Positions 1 to 13,199 of a stretch of DNA of 64,000 nucleotides are shown here, piece by piece. The notes beneath the pieces are model-generated. The model ran no database searches, was not told where the DNA came from, and saw nothing but the letters and a program-made list of their open reading frames with translations. The position numbers and the translations under genes were made by a program. Position 1 is the first letter of the stretch. Each line of letters starts with the position of its first letter. The DNA comes from Marthasterias glacialis (lineage: Eukaryota; Echinodermata; Asteroidea; Forcipulatida; Asteriidae): NCBI GenBank assembly GCA_911728455.2, contig OU452222.1:6639108-6703107 (forward strand), written 5' to 3'.

Positions 1-261
1 CTCAGCAAGATTGTAAACGAAAAATTTCAACCTGCTCAGATTGTTCTGAGATTGATTTTGTACCAACAAACATGGGTATTCTGAAGCAACTTTTCATTCT
101 CAGCGAGATTGTAAACGAAAAATTTCAAACTGCTCAGATTGCTCTCAGATTGATTTTGTACCAACAAACTATCAGAAGTTAGTAGTTCAATCTCTTTGAC
201 ATTTGAGCTGAAAAAGTGAAAACTGCTCAGATTGGTCTGAGACTGATTTTGTACCAACAAA

Positions 262-1407
262 CATGGGTATTCTGAAGCAACTAGTTCATTCGCGGCAACA
301 TTCGAGGTGAAAAAGTGAAAACTGCAAAGATTGGTCTGAGACTGATTTTCTACCAACAAACATTTGCATTCTGGAGCAACTAGTTCATTCTCAGCGAGAG
401 TTGAAGACGAAAAATTTCAAACTGCTCAGATTGATTTTTTACCAACAAACATGGGTATTCTGAAGCAACTAGTTCATTCTCAGCGAGATTGTAAACGAAA
501 AATGTCAAACTGCTCAGATTGCTCTGAGCTTGATTTTGTACCAACAAACTATCTGAAGTTAGTAGTTCAATCTCTGCGACATTTGAGCTGAAAAAGTGAA
601 AACTGCTCAGATTGCTCTGAGACTGATTTTGTACCAACAAACATTTGCATTCTGAAGCAACTAGTTCATTCTCAGCGAGATTGAAGACGAAAAATTTCAA
701 ATTGCTCAGATTGCTCTCAGATTGATTTTGTACCAACAAACTATCAGAAGTTAAGTAGTTCAATCTCTTTGACATTTGAGCTGAAAAAGTGAAAACTGCT
801 CAGATTGGTCTGAGACTGATTTTCCACCAACACTCATGGGTATTCTGAAGCAACTAGTTCATTCGCGGCAACATTCGAGGTGAAAAAGTGAAAACTGCAA
901 AGATTGGTCTGAGACTGATTTTCTACCAACAAACATTTGCATTCTGGAGCAACTAGTTCATTCTCAGCGAGAGTTGAAGACGAAAAATTTCAAACTGCTC
1001 AGATTGATTTTTTACCAACAAACATGGGTATTCTGAAGCAACTAGTTCATTCTCAGCGAGATTGTAAACGAAAAATGTCAAACTGCTCAGATTGCTCTGA
1101 GCTTGATTTTGTACCAACAAACTATCTGAAGTTAGTAGTTCAATCTCTGCGACATTTGAGCTGAAAAAGTGAAAACTGCTCAGATTGCTCTGAGACTGAT
1201 TTTGTACCAACAAACATTTGCATTCTGAAGCAACTAGTTCATTCTCAGCGAGATTGAAGACGAAAAATTTCAAATTGCTCAGATTGCTCTCAGATTGATT
1301 TTGTACCAACAAACTATCAGAAGTTAAGTAGTTCAATCTCTTTGACATTTGAGCTGAAAAAGTGAAAACTGCTCAGATTGGTCTGAGACTGATTTTCCAC
1401 CAACACT
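262..1407 (+). repeat. 573-bp higher-order unit, two tandem copies
   Basis: The block 264-836 is repeated at 837-1,409, and its open frames reappear exactly 573 bp on (364 to 937, 380 to 953). Both copies carry the private variant TTTTCCACCAACACTCATGG at their right edge. The sequence is near identical, so this is a recent unequal-exchange duplication of about six 99/93-bp units. Confidence 0.85.
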
Positions 1408-1436
1408 CATGGGTATTCTGAAGCAACTAGTTCATT

Positions 1437-1840
1437 CTCAGCGAGATTGAAGACGAAAAAATTAAAACTTCTCCGATTGCTCTGAGATTGATTTTGTACC
1501 AACAAACATTTGCATTCTGAAGCAACTAGTTCATTCTTGGCGACATTTGAGGTGAAAAAGTGAAAACTGCAAAGATTGCTCTGAGACTGATTTTGTACCA
1601 ACAAACATTTGCATTCTGAAGCAACTAGTTCATTCTCAGCGAGATTGAAGACGAAAAAATTAAAACTTCTCAGATTGCTCTGAGATTGATTTTGTACCAA
1701 CAAACATTTGCATTCTGAAGCAACTAGTTCATTCTTGGCGACATTTGAGGTGAAAAAGTGAAAACTGCAAAGATTGCTCTGAGACTGATTTTGTACCAAC
1801 AAACATTTGCATTCTGAAGCAACTAGTTCATTCTCAGCGA
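1437..1840 (+). repeat. 198-bp dimeric higher-order unit
   Basis: A type A-like unit carrying AAAAAATTAAAACTTCTC, followed by a type B unit carrying TTCTTGGCGACATTTGAGG, occurs at about 1,437 and again 198 bp later at about 1,635. The unit of exchange here was a dimer (2 x 99). Confidence 0.7.
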
Positions 1841-2395
1841 GATTGTAGACGAAAAATGTCAAACTGCACAGTTTGCTCTGAGATTGAATTTGTACCAATA
1901 AACATGGGTATTCTAAAGCTACTAGTTCATTCTCAGCGACGTTCGAGGTCAAAAATAAAAAACTGCTCAGATTGCTCCGAGAGTGATTTTGTACCAACAA
2001 ACATGGGTATTCTGAAGCAACTAGTTCATTCTCAGCGAGATTGAAGACGAAAAATTTCAAACTGATCAGATTGCTCTGAGATTGATTTTGTACCAACAAA
2101 CATGGGTATTCTGAACCAACTAGTTCATTCGCGGCAACATTTGAGGTGAAAAAGTGAAAACTGCAAAGATTGCTCTGAGACTGATTTTCTACCAACAAAC
2201 ATTTGCATTCTGAAGCAACTAGTTCATTCTCAGCGAGATTGAAGACGAAAAATTTCAACCTGCTCAGATTGCACTGAGATTGATTTTGTACCAACAAACA
2301 TGGGTATTCTGAAGCAACTAGTTCTTTTTCAGCAAAATTGCAGACGAAAAATTTCAAACTGCTCAGATTGCTCTGAGCTTGATTTTGTACCAACA

Positions 2396-3790
2396 AACTA
2401 TCTGAAGTTAGTAGTTCAATCTCTGTGACATTTGAGCTGAAAAAGTGAAAATTGCTCAGATTGGTCTGAGACTGATTTTGTACCTACAAACATGGGTATT
2501 CTGAAGCAACTAGTTCCTTCTCAGCCAGATTGAAGACGAAAAATTTCAAACTGCTCAGATTGCTCTGAGATTGATTTAGTACCAACAAACATTTGCATTC
2601 TGAAGCAACTGGTTCATTGTCAGCGAGATTGCAGACGAAAAATGTCAAACTGCTCAGATTGCTCTGAGATTGATTTTGTACCAACAAACATGGGTATTCT
2701 GAACCAACTAGTTCATTCGCGGCAACATTCGAGGTGAAAAAGTGAAAACTGCAAAGATTGCTCTGAGACTGATTTTCTACCAACAAACATTTGCATTCTG
2801 AAGCAACTAGTTCATTCTCAGCGAGAGTTGAAGACGAAAAAATTCAAACTGCTCAGATTGCTCTCAGATTGATTTTGTACCAAAAAACATGGGTATTCTG
2901 AAGCAACTAGTTCATTCTCAGCGAGATTGTAAACGAAAAATTTCAACCTGCTCAGATTGCTCTGAGCTTGATTTTGTACCAACAAACTATCTGAAGTTAG
3001 TATTTCAATCTCTGCGACATTTGAGGTGAAAAAGTGAAAACTGCAAAGATTGCTCTGAGACTGATTTTGTACCAAGAAACATGGGTATTCTGAAGCAACT
3101 AGTTCATTCTCAGCAAGATTGTAAACGAAAAATTTCAACCTGCTCAGATTGTTCTGAGATTGATTTTGTACCAACAAACATGGGTATTCTGAAGCAACTT
3201 TTCATTCTCAGCGAGATTGTAAACGAAAAATTTCAAACTGCTCAGATTGCTCTGAGATTGATTTTGTACCAACAAACTATCAGAAGTTAGTAGTTCAATC
3301 TCTTTGACATTTGAGCTGAAAAAGTGAAAACTGCTCAGATTGGTCTGAGACTGATTTTATACCAACAAACATGGGTATTCTGAAGCAACTAGTTCATTCT
3401 CAGCGAGATTGAAGACGAAAAATTTCAAACTGGTCAGATTGCTGAGAGACTGATTTTGTACCAACAAACATTTGTATTCTGAAGCAACTAGTTCATTCTC
3501 GGCCACACTCAAGGTGAAAAAGTTAAAATTGCAAAGATTGCTCTGAGATTGATTTTGTACCAACAAACATGGGTATTCTGAAGCAACTAGTTCATTCTCG
3601 GCGACATTCGAGGTGAATAAGTGAAAACTGCAAAGATTGCTCTGAGACTGATTTTGTACCAACAAACATTTGCATTATGAAGCAACTATTTCATTCTCAG
3701 CGAGATTGAAGACAAAAAAAATTTCAAACTGCTCAGATTGCTCTCAGATTGATTTTTTACCAACAAACATGGGTATTCTGAAGCAACTAG
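2396..3790 (+). repeat. 1.4-kb higher-order repeat, copy 1
   Basis: This block matches 5,355-6,748 almost base for base at an offset of 2,958 bp. It includes private variants such as GTACCTACAAACATGG and the shortened CAACTTTTCATTCTCAGC unit. That unit also occurs at the window start: bases 1-240 match about 3,111-3,350 and about 6,068-6,300. The homologies imply an approximately 3-kb higher-order periodicity. Confidence 0.8.
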
Positions 3791-5354
3791 TTCATTCTCA
3801 GCGAGATTGTAAACGAAAAATTTCAAACTGCTCAGATTGCTCTGAGATTGATTTTGTACCAATAAACATGGGTATTCTAAAGCTACTAGTTCATTCTTGG
3901 CGACGTTCGAGGTCAAAAATAAAAAACTGCTCAGATTGCTCTGAGAGTGATTTTGTACCAACAACATAAGTATTCCTGAAGCTAGTTAATCATTCTCAGC
4001 CAGATTGAAGACGAAAAAATTTCAACCTGCCCAGATTGCTCTAAGATTGCTAAGATTGATTTTGAACCGACAAACATGGGTATTCTGAAGCTACTAGTTA
4101 AATATCGAAGACATTCGAGGTGAAAAAGTTAAAACTGCTTAAATTGCTCTCAGACTGATTACAAACATTCTGAAGCAATTGCAACTAGTTCATTCTCAGC
4201 GAGATTGAAGACGAAAAATTTCAAACTGCTCAGATTGCTCTGAGAATGATTTTGTACCAACGAACATGGGCATTCTGAAGCTTCAAGTTCATTGTCGGCG
4301 ACATTCGAGGTGAAAAAGTGAAAACTGCAAAGATTGCTCAGGGATTGATTTTGTACCAACAAACATGGGTATTCTGAAGCAACTAGTTCATTCTCCGCGA
4401 CATTCGAGGGGAAAAAGTTAAAATTGCAAAGATTGCTCCGAGAAAGATTTGGTACCAACAAACATTTGCATTCTGAAGCAACTGGTTCATTCTCAGCGAG
4501 ATTGCAGACGAAAAATGTCAAACTGCACAGATTGCAGATTGAGACTGATTTTTTACCAAAAAATTGGGAATTCTCAAGCAACAAGTTCATTCTCAGCGAA
4601 ATTAAAGACGAAAAATTGCATACTGCTCAGATTACTCTGAGATTGATTTTGGTACCAACAAACATTTGCATTCTGAAGCAACTTGTTCATTCTCAGCGAG
4701 ATGCAGACAAAAAATGTCAAACTGCTCAGATTGCTCTGAGATTGATTTTGTACCGACAAACATGGGTATTCTGAACCAACTAGTTCATTTTCGGCAACAT
4801 TTGAGGTGAAAAAGTGAAAACTGCAAAGATTGCTCTGAGACTGATTTTGTACCAAGAAACATGGGTATTCTGAAGCAACTAGTTCATTCTGAGCGAGATT
4901 GTAGACGAAAAATTTCAAACTGCAAAAATTGCTCCGAGATTGATTTTGTACCAACAAACATTTGCATTCTGAAGCAACTATTTCATTCTCAGCGAGATTG
5001 TAGACGAAAAATTTCAACCTGCTCAGATTGCTCAGAGATTGATTTTGTTACCAACAAACATGGGTATTCTGAAGCAACTAGTTCATTCTCGGCGACATTC
5101 GAGGGGAAAAAGTTAAAATTGCAAAGATTGCTCAGAGAAAAATTTGGTACCAACAAACATTTGCATTCTGAAGCAACTGGTTCATTCTCAGTGAGATTAC
5201 AGACGAAAAATGTCAAACTGCACAGATTGCTCTGAGATTGATTTTGTACCAACAAACATGGGGTATTCTGAAGCAACTATTCATTTTCAGCAAGATTGCA
5301 GACGAAAAATCTCAAACTGCTCAGATTGCTCTCAGATTGATTTTGTACCAACAA

Positions 5355-6748
5355 ACTATCAGAAGTTAGTATTTCAATCTCTGTGACATTTGAGCTGAAA
5401 AAGTGAAAATTGCTCAGATTGGTCTGAGACTGATTTTGTACCTACAAACATGGGTATTCTGAAGCAACTAGTTCCTTCTCAGCCAGATTGAAGACGAAAA
5501 ATTTCAAACTGCTCAGATTGCTCTGAGATTGATTTAGTACCAACAAACATTTGCATTCTGAAGCAACTGGTTCATTCTCAGCGAGATTGCAGACGAAAAA
5601 TGTCAAACTGCTCAGATTGCTCTGAGATTGATTTTGTACCAACAAACATGGGTATTCTGAACCAACTAGTTCATTCGCGGCAACATTCGAGGTGAAAAAG
5701 TGAAAACTGCAAAGATTGCTCTGAGACTGATTTTCTACCAACAAACATTTGCATTCTGAAGCAACTAGTTCATTCTCAGCGAGAGTTGAAGACGAAAAAA
5801 TTCAAACTGCTCAGATTGCTCTCAGATTGATTTTGTACCAAAAAACATGGGTATTCTGAAGCAACTAGTTCATTCTCAGCGAGATTGTAAACGAAAAATT
5901 TCAACCTGCTCAGATTGCTCTGAGCTTGATTTTGTACCAACAAACTATCTGAAGTTAGTAGTTCAATCTCTGCGACATTTGAGGTGAAAAAGTGAAAACT
6001 GCTCAGATTGGTCTGAGACTGATTTTGTACCAAGAAACATGGGTATTCTGAAGCAACTAGTTCATTCTCAGTAAGATTGTAAACGAAAAATTTCAACCTG
6101 CTCAGATTGTTCTGAGATTGATTTTGTACCAACAAACATGGGTATTCTGAAGCAACTTTTCATTCTCAGCGAGATTGTAAACGAAAAATTTCAAACTGCT
6201 CAGATTGCTCTCAGATTGATTTTGTACCAACAAACTATCAGAAGTTAGTAGTTCAATCTCTTTGACATTTGAGCTGAAAAAGTGAAAACTGCTCAGATTG
6301 GTCTGAGACTGATTTTATACCAACAAACATGGGTATTCTGAAGCAACTAGTTCATTCTCAGCGAGATTGAAGACGAAAAATTTCAAACTGGTCAGATTGC
6401 TGAGAGACTGATTTTGTACCAACAAACATTTGTATTCTGAAGCAACTAGTTCATTCTCGGCCACACTCAAGGTGAAAAAGTTAAAATTGCAAAGATTGCT
6501 CTGAGATTGATTTTGTACCAACAAACATGGGTATTCTGAAGCAACTTGTTCATTCTCGGCGACATTCGAGGTGAATAAGTGAAAACTGCAAAGATTGCTC
6601 TGAGACTGATTTTGTACCAACAAACATTTGCATTATGAAGCAACTATTTCATTCTCAGCGAGATTGAAGACAAAAAATTTTTCAAACTGCTCAGATTGCT
6701 CTCAGATTGATTTTTTACCAACAAACATGGGTATTCTGAAGCAACTAG
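5355..6748 (+). repeat. 1.4-kb higher-order repeat, copy 2
   Basis: Second copy of the block at 2,396-3,790 (offset 2,958 bp). The match stops abruptly near 6,748, where copy 2 switches to the TCTCGGCGACATTCGAGGGG unit. That switch point is a candidate crossover boundary. Confidence 0.8.
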
Positions 6749-7085
6749 TTCATTCTCGGCGACATTCGAGGGGAAAAAGTTAAAATTGCAAAGATTGCTC
6801 AGAGAAAAATTTGGTACCAACAAACATTTGCATTCTGAAGCAACTGGTTCATTCTCAGCCAGATTGTAGACGAAAAATTTCAAACTGCTCAGATTGCTCA
6901 GAAAATAATTTTGTACCAACAAACATGGGTATTCTGAAGCAACTAGTTCATTCTCAGCGAGATTGTAAACGAAAAATTTGAACCTGCTCAGATTGCTCTG
7001 AGATTGATTTTGTACCAACAAACATGGGTATTTTGAAGCAACTAGTTCATTCTCGGCGACATTCGAGGTGAAAAAGTGAAAACTG
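6733..7085 (+). repeat. 353-bp duplication within the satellite, copy 1
   Basis: Matches 8,142-8,494 at an offset of about 1,409 bp. Both copies share the rare variants GAGAAAAATTTGGTACC and CAGAAAATAATTTTG, so this is a third independent scale of higher-order duplication in the array. Confidence 0.7.
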
Positions 7086-8141
7086 CAAAGATTGCTCAGA
7101 GATTGATCATGTACCAACATTGATTGATTTTGTACCAACAAACATGGGTATTCTGAAGCAACTAGTTCATTCTCAGCGAGATTGTAAACGAAAAATTTCA
7201 ACCTGCTCAGATTGCTCTGAGATTGATTTTGTACCAACAAACTATCAGAAGTTAGTAGTTCAATCTCTGCGACATTTTGAGCTGAAAAAGTGAAAACTTC
7301 TCAAGATTGCTCAGAGATTGATTTTGCACCAACAAACATTTGCATTCTGAAGCAACTAGTTCATTCTTGGCGACATTCGATGTGAAAAAGTTAAAATTGC
7401 AAAGATTGCTCAGAGACTGTTTTTGTACCAACAAACATTTGCATTCTGAAGCAAACTGGTTCAATCTCTGTGACATTTGAGCTGAAAAAAAGTAAAATTC
7501 AAAAAATTGATCTGAGACTGATTTTGTACCAACAAACATTTGCATTCTGAAGCAACTATTTCATTCTCAGCGAGATTGAAGACGAAAAATTTCAAACTGC
7601 TCAGATTGCTCTCAGATTGATTTTTTTACCGACAAACATGGGTATTCTGAAGCAACTAGTTCATTCTCAGCGAGATTGTAGACGAAAAATTTCAAACTGC
7701 TCAGATTGCTCAGAGATTGATTTTGTTACCAACAAACATGGGTATTCTGAAGCTTCAAGTTCATTCTCAGTGAGTTTGGAGACCAACAATTTTAAACTGC
7801 TCAGATTGTTCAAAGATTGATTTTGTACCAACAAACGTGGGTATTCTGAACCAACTAGTTCATTTTCGGCAATATTTGAGGTGAAAAAGTGAAAACTGCA
7901 AAGATTGCTCTGAGACTGATTTTGTACCAAGAAACATGGGTATTCTGAAGCAACTAGTTCATTCTGAGCGAGATTGTAGACGAAAAATTTCAAACTGCAA
8001 AAAATGGCTCCGAAATTGATTTTGTACCAACAAACATTTGCATTCTGAAGCAACTATTTCATTCTCAGCGAGATTGTAGACGAAAAATTTCAAACTGCTC
8101 AGATTGCTCAGAGATTGATTTTGTTACCAACAAACATGGGT

Positions 8142-8494
8142 ATTCTGAAGCAACTAGTTCATTCTCGGCGACATTCGAGAGGAAAAAGTTAAAATTGCAA
8201 AGATTGCTCAGAGAAAAATTTGGTACCAACAAACATTTGCATTCTGAAGCAACTGGTTCATTCTCAGCCAGATTGTAGACGAAAAATTTCAAACTGCTCA
8301 GATTGCTCAGAAAATAATTTTGTACCAACAAACATGGGTATTCTGAAGCAACTAGTTCATTCTCAGCGAGATTGTAAACGAAAAATTTCAACCTGCTCAG
8401 ATTGCTCTGAGATTGATTTGGTACCAACAAACATGAGTATTCTGAAGCAACTAGTTCATTCTCGGCGACATTCGAGGTGAAAAAGTGAAAACTT
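8142..8494 (+). repeat. 353-bp duplication within the satellite, copy 2
   Basis: Partner of 6,733-7,085, with only a few substitutions between the two (for example GAGGGG against GAGAGG). It directly precedes the longest uninterrupted open stretch of the array. Confidence 0.7.
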
Positions 8495-9901
8495 CTCAAG
8501 ATTGCTCAGAGATTGATTTTGCACCAACAAACATTTGCATTCTGAAGCAACTAGTTCATTCTTGGCGACATTCGAGGTGAAAAAGTTAAAATTGCAAAGA
8601 TTGCTCTGAGACTGTTTTTGTACCAACAAACATATGCATTCTGAAGCAACTATTTCATTCTCAGCGAGATTGAAGACGAAAAATTTCAAACTGCTCAGAT
8701 TGCTCTCAGATTGATTTTGTACCAACAAACTATCAGAAATTAATGGTTCAATCTCTGTGACATTTGAGGTGAAAAAGTGAAAACTGCTAAGATTGGTCTG
8801 AGATTGATTTTGTACCAACAAACATGGGTATTCTGAACCAACATGTTCATTCGCGGCAACATTTGAGGTGAAAAAGTGAAAACTGCAAAGATTGCTCTGA
8901 GACTGATTTTGTACCAACAAACATTTGCATTCTGAAGCAACTAGTTCATTCTCAGCGAGATTGAAGACGAAAAATTTCAAACTGCTCAGATTGCTCTGAG
9001 ATTGATTTTGTACCAACAAACATGGGTATTCTGAAGCAACTAGTTCATTCTCGGCCATATTCGAGGAGAAAAAGTGAAAACTGCAAAGATTGCTCTGAGA
9101 CTGATTTTGTACCAACAATTTGCATTCTGAAGCAACTAATTCATTCTCAGCGACATTCGATGTGAAAAAGTTAAAATTGCAAAGATTGCTCTGAGACTGT
9201 TTTTGTACCAACAAACATTTGCATTCTGAAGCAACTGGTTCATTCTCAGCGAGATTGTAGACGAAAAATTTCAAACTGCTCAGATTGCTCTCAGATTGAT
9301 TTTTTACCAACAAACATGGGTATTCTGAAGCAACTACTTCATTCTCAGCGAGATTGTAAACGAAAAATTTAAAACTGCTCAGATTGCTCTCAGATTGATT
9401 TTGTACCAACAAACTTTCAGAAGTTAGTAGTTCAATCTCTATGACATTTGAGCTGAAAAAGTGAAAACTGCTCAGATTGGTCTGAGACTGATTTTGTACC
9501 AACAAACATTTGCATTCTGAAGCGACTAGTTCATTCTCAGCGAGATTGAAGACGAAAAATTTCAAACTGCTCAGATTGCTCTCAGATTGATTTTGTACCA
9601 ACAAACATGGGTATTCTGAAGCAACTAGTTCATTCTCAGCGAGATTGTAAACGAAAAATTTCAAACTGCTCAGATTGCTCTGAGATTGATTTTGTACCAA
9701 CAAACATGGGTATTCTGAAGCAACTAGTTCATTCTCAGCGAGATTGTAAACGAAAAATTTCAAACTGCTCAGATTGCTCTGAGATTGATTTTGTACCAAC
9801 AAATATGGGTATTTTGAAGCAACTAGTTCATTCGCGGCAACATTTGAGCTGAAAAGGTGAAAACTGCTCAGATTGCTCTGAGATTGATTTTGTACCAACA
9901 A
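8456..9901 (-). other. Longest open frame in the satellite (481 codons, 33-residue repeats)
   Basis: A minus-strand frame of 481 codons made entirely of 31-33 residue repeats with the core LLVQNQSQSNL..FF..NLAENELVAS. It is followed by an overlapping 319-codon frame (9,828-10,787) of the same kind. There is no signal peptide, no recognisable domain and no splice structure or promoter that I can support. A 33-codon unit without stops in one given frame is expected by chance roughly one time in five ((61/64)^33), less in AT-rich DNA, so openness alone is weak evidence for coding. It could be a repeat-protein exon, but chance preservation of a 99-bp period is the simpler explanation. Confidence 0.25.
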
Positions 9902-12079
9902 CTAGTTCATTCTCATCGAGATTGCAGACGAAAAATTTCAAACTGCTCAGATTGCTCTCAGATTGATTTTTTACCAACAAACTATCTGAAGTTAGTAGTT
10001 CATTCTCTGCGACATTTGAGCTGAAAAAGTGAAAACTTCTCAGATTGTTCAGAGACTGATTTTGTACCAACAAACATCGGTATTCTGAAGCAACTAGTTC
10101 ATTCTCAGCGAGATTGAAGACGAAAAATTTCAAACTGCTCAGATTGCTCTGAGATTGATTTTGTACCAACAAACATGGGTATTTTGAAGCAACTGGTTCA
10201 TTCTTGGCGACATTCGATGTGAAAAAGTTAAAATTGCAAAGATTGCTCTGAGACTGTTTTTGTACCAACAAACATTTGCATTCTGAAGCAACTGGTTCAT
10301 TCTCAGCAAGATTGCAGACGAAAAATGTCAAACTGCTCAGATTGCTCTGAGCTTGATTTTGTACCAACAAACATGGGTATTCTGAACCAACTAGTTCATT
10401 CGCGGCAACATTTGAGGTGAAAAAGTGAAAACTGCAAAGATTGCTTTGAGACTGATTTTGTACCAACAAACATTTGCATTCTGAAGCAACTGGTTCATTC
10501 TGAGCGAGATTACAGACGAAAAATGTCAAACTGCACAGATTGCTCTGAGATTGATTTTGTACCAACAAACATCGGTATTCTGAAGCAACTAGTTCATTCT
10601 CGGTGACATTCGAGGTGAAAAAGTGAAAACTGCTCAGATTGCTCTGAGATTGATTTTGTACAAACAAACTTGGGTATTCTGAAGCAACTAGTTCATTTTC
10701 AGCGAAATTGGAGACGAAAAATTTCAAACTGCTCAGATTGCTCTCAGATTGATTTTTTACCAACAAACATTGGGTATTCTGAAGCAACTAGTTCATTCTC
10801 GACCATATTTGAGGTGAAAAAGTGAAAACTGCAAAGATTGCTCTGAGACTGTTTTTGTACCAACAAACATTTGCATTCTGAAGCAACTGGTTCATTCTCA
10901 GCGAGATTGCAGACGAAGAATTTAAAACTTCTCAGATTGCTCTGAGCTTGATTTTGTACCAACAAACATTTGCATTCTGAAGCAACTAGTTCATTCTCGG
11001 CCACACTCGAGGTGAAAAAGTTAAAATTGCAAAGATTGCTCAGAGATTGATTTTGTACCAACAAACATTTGCATTCTGAAGCAAATAGTTCATTCTCAGC
11101 GAGATTGAAGACGAAAAAATTTCAAACTGCTCAGATTGCTCTCAGATTGATTTTTTACCAACAAACATGGGTATTCTGAAGCAACTAGTTCATTCTCAGC
11201 GAGATTGTAAACGAAAAATTTCAAACTGCTCAGATTGTTCTGAGATTGATTTTGTACCAACAAACATGGGTATTCTGAAACAACTAGTTCATTCGTGGCA
11301 ACATTTGAGGTGAAAAAGTGAAAAATTTCAAACTGCTCAGATTGCTCAGGGATTGATTTTGTACCAACAAACATGGCTATTCTGAAGCAACTAGTTCATT
11401 CTCGGCGACGTTCGAGGTAAAAAATAAAAAACTGCTCAGATTGCTCTGAGAGTGATTTTGTACCAACAAACATTTGCATTCTGAAGCAACTAGTTCATTC
11501 TCAGCGAGATTGTAGACGAAAAATTTCAAACTGCTCAGATTGCTCAGGGATTGATTTTGTACTAACAAACATGGCTATTCTGAAGCAACTAGTTCATTCG
11601 TGGCGACATTCGAGGTGAAAAAGTGAAAATTGCAAAGATTGCTCCGAGAAAGATTTGGTATAAAACCAACAAACATTTGCATTCTGAAGCAACTGGTTCA
11701 TTCTCAGCCAGATTGTAGACAAAAAATTTCAAACTGCTCAGATTGCTCAGAAAATGATTTTGTACCAACAAACATGGGTATTCTGAACCAACTAAGTTCA
11801 TTCTCGGCGACATTCGAGGTGAAAAAGTGAAAACTGCAAAGATTGATCTGAGACTGATTTTGTACCAACAAACATTTGCATTCTGAAGCAACTAGTTCAT
11901 TCTCAGCGAGATTGAAGACGAAAAATTTCAAATTGCTCAGATTGCTATCAGATTGAATTTGTACCAACAAACTATCAGAAGTTAGTAATTCAATCTCTGT
12001 GACATTTGAGCTGAAAAAGTGAAAACTGCTCAGATTGCTCTGAGATTGATTTTGTACTAACAAACATGGGTATTCTGAA

Positions 12080-13055
12080 CCAACTAGTTCATTCGCGGCA
12101 ACATTTGAGGTGAAAAAGTGAAAACTGCAAAGATTGCTTTGAGACTGATTTTGTACCACAAACATTTGCATTCTGAAGCAACTAGTTCATTCTCGGCGAC
12201 GTTCGAGGTGAAAAAGTGAAAACTGCAAAGATTGCTCTGAGATTGATTTTGTACCAACAAACATGGGTATTCTGAACCAACTAGTTCATTCGCGGCAACA
12301 TTTGAGGTGAAAAAGTGAAAACTGCAAAGATTGCTTTGAGACTGATTTTGTACCACAAACATTTGCATTCTGAAGCAACTAGTGGAATATCGACGACATT
12401 CGAGGAGTAAAAGTTAAAATTGCAAAGATTGCTCCGAGAAAGATTTGGTACCAACAAACATTTGCATTCTGAAGCAACTGGTTCATTCTCAGCGAGATTG
12501 CAGACGAAAAATGTCAAACTGCACAGATTGCTCTGAGATTGATTTTGTACCAACAAACATGGGTATTCTGAAGCAACTAGTTCATTCTCGGCGACATTCG
12601 AGGTGAAAAAGTGAAAACTGCAAATATTGCTCTGAGACTGATTTTGTACCAACAAACATTTGCATTCTGAAGCAACTAGTTCATTCTTGGCGACATTCGA
12701 GGTGAAAAAGTGAAAACTGCAAAGATTGCTCTGAGACTGATTTTCTACCAACAAACATTTGCATTCTGAAGCAACTGGTTCATTCTCAGCCAGATTGTAG
12801 ACGAAAAATTTCAAACTGCTTAGATTGCTCACAGATTGATTTTTTACCAACAAACATTGGTTTCTGAAGCAACTTGTTCAATCTTGGCGACATTTGAGCT
12901 GAAAAAGTGAAAACTGCTCAGATTGTTCTGAGATTGATTTTTTACCAACAAACATGGGTATTCTGAACCAACTAGTTCATTCGCGGCAACATTTGAGGTG
13001 AAAAAGTGAAAACTGCAAAGATTGCTTTGAGACTGATTTTGTACCACAAACATTT
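12080..13055 (+). repeat. Amplified frame-breaking satellite variant (three copies)
   Basis: A unit with the one-base deletion GTACCACAAACATTTGC (usual GTACCAACAAAC) preceded by GATTGCTTTGAGACTG occurs near 12,080-12,175, 12,270-12,366 and 12,960-13,055. All three are linked to an upstream GCGGCAACATTTGAGG unit. The deletion breaks the 99-bp reading frame yet spread within the array. Confidence 0.75.
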
Positions 13056-13199
13056 GCATTCTGAAGCAACTAGTTGAATATCGGCGACATTCGAGGAGTA
13101 AAAGTTAAAATTGCAAAGATTGCTCCGAGAAAGATTTGGTACCAACAAACATTTGCATTCTGAAGCAACTGGTTCATTCTCAGCGAGATTGCAGACGAA

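Noticed and set aside
364..1164. Plus-strand 75-codon frames in the satellite as Cys-rich zinc-binding proteins
   Set aside because: The NCSDCSE cysteines arise from the CTCAGATTGCTC satellite words, and frames are opposed to longer minus frames.
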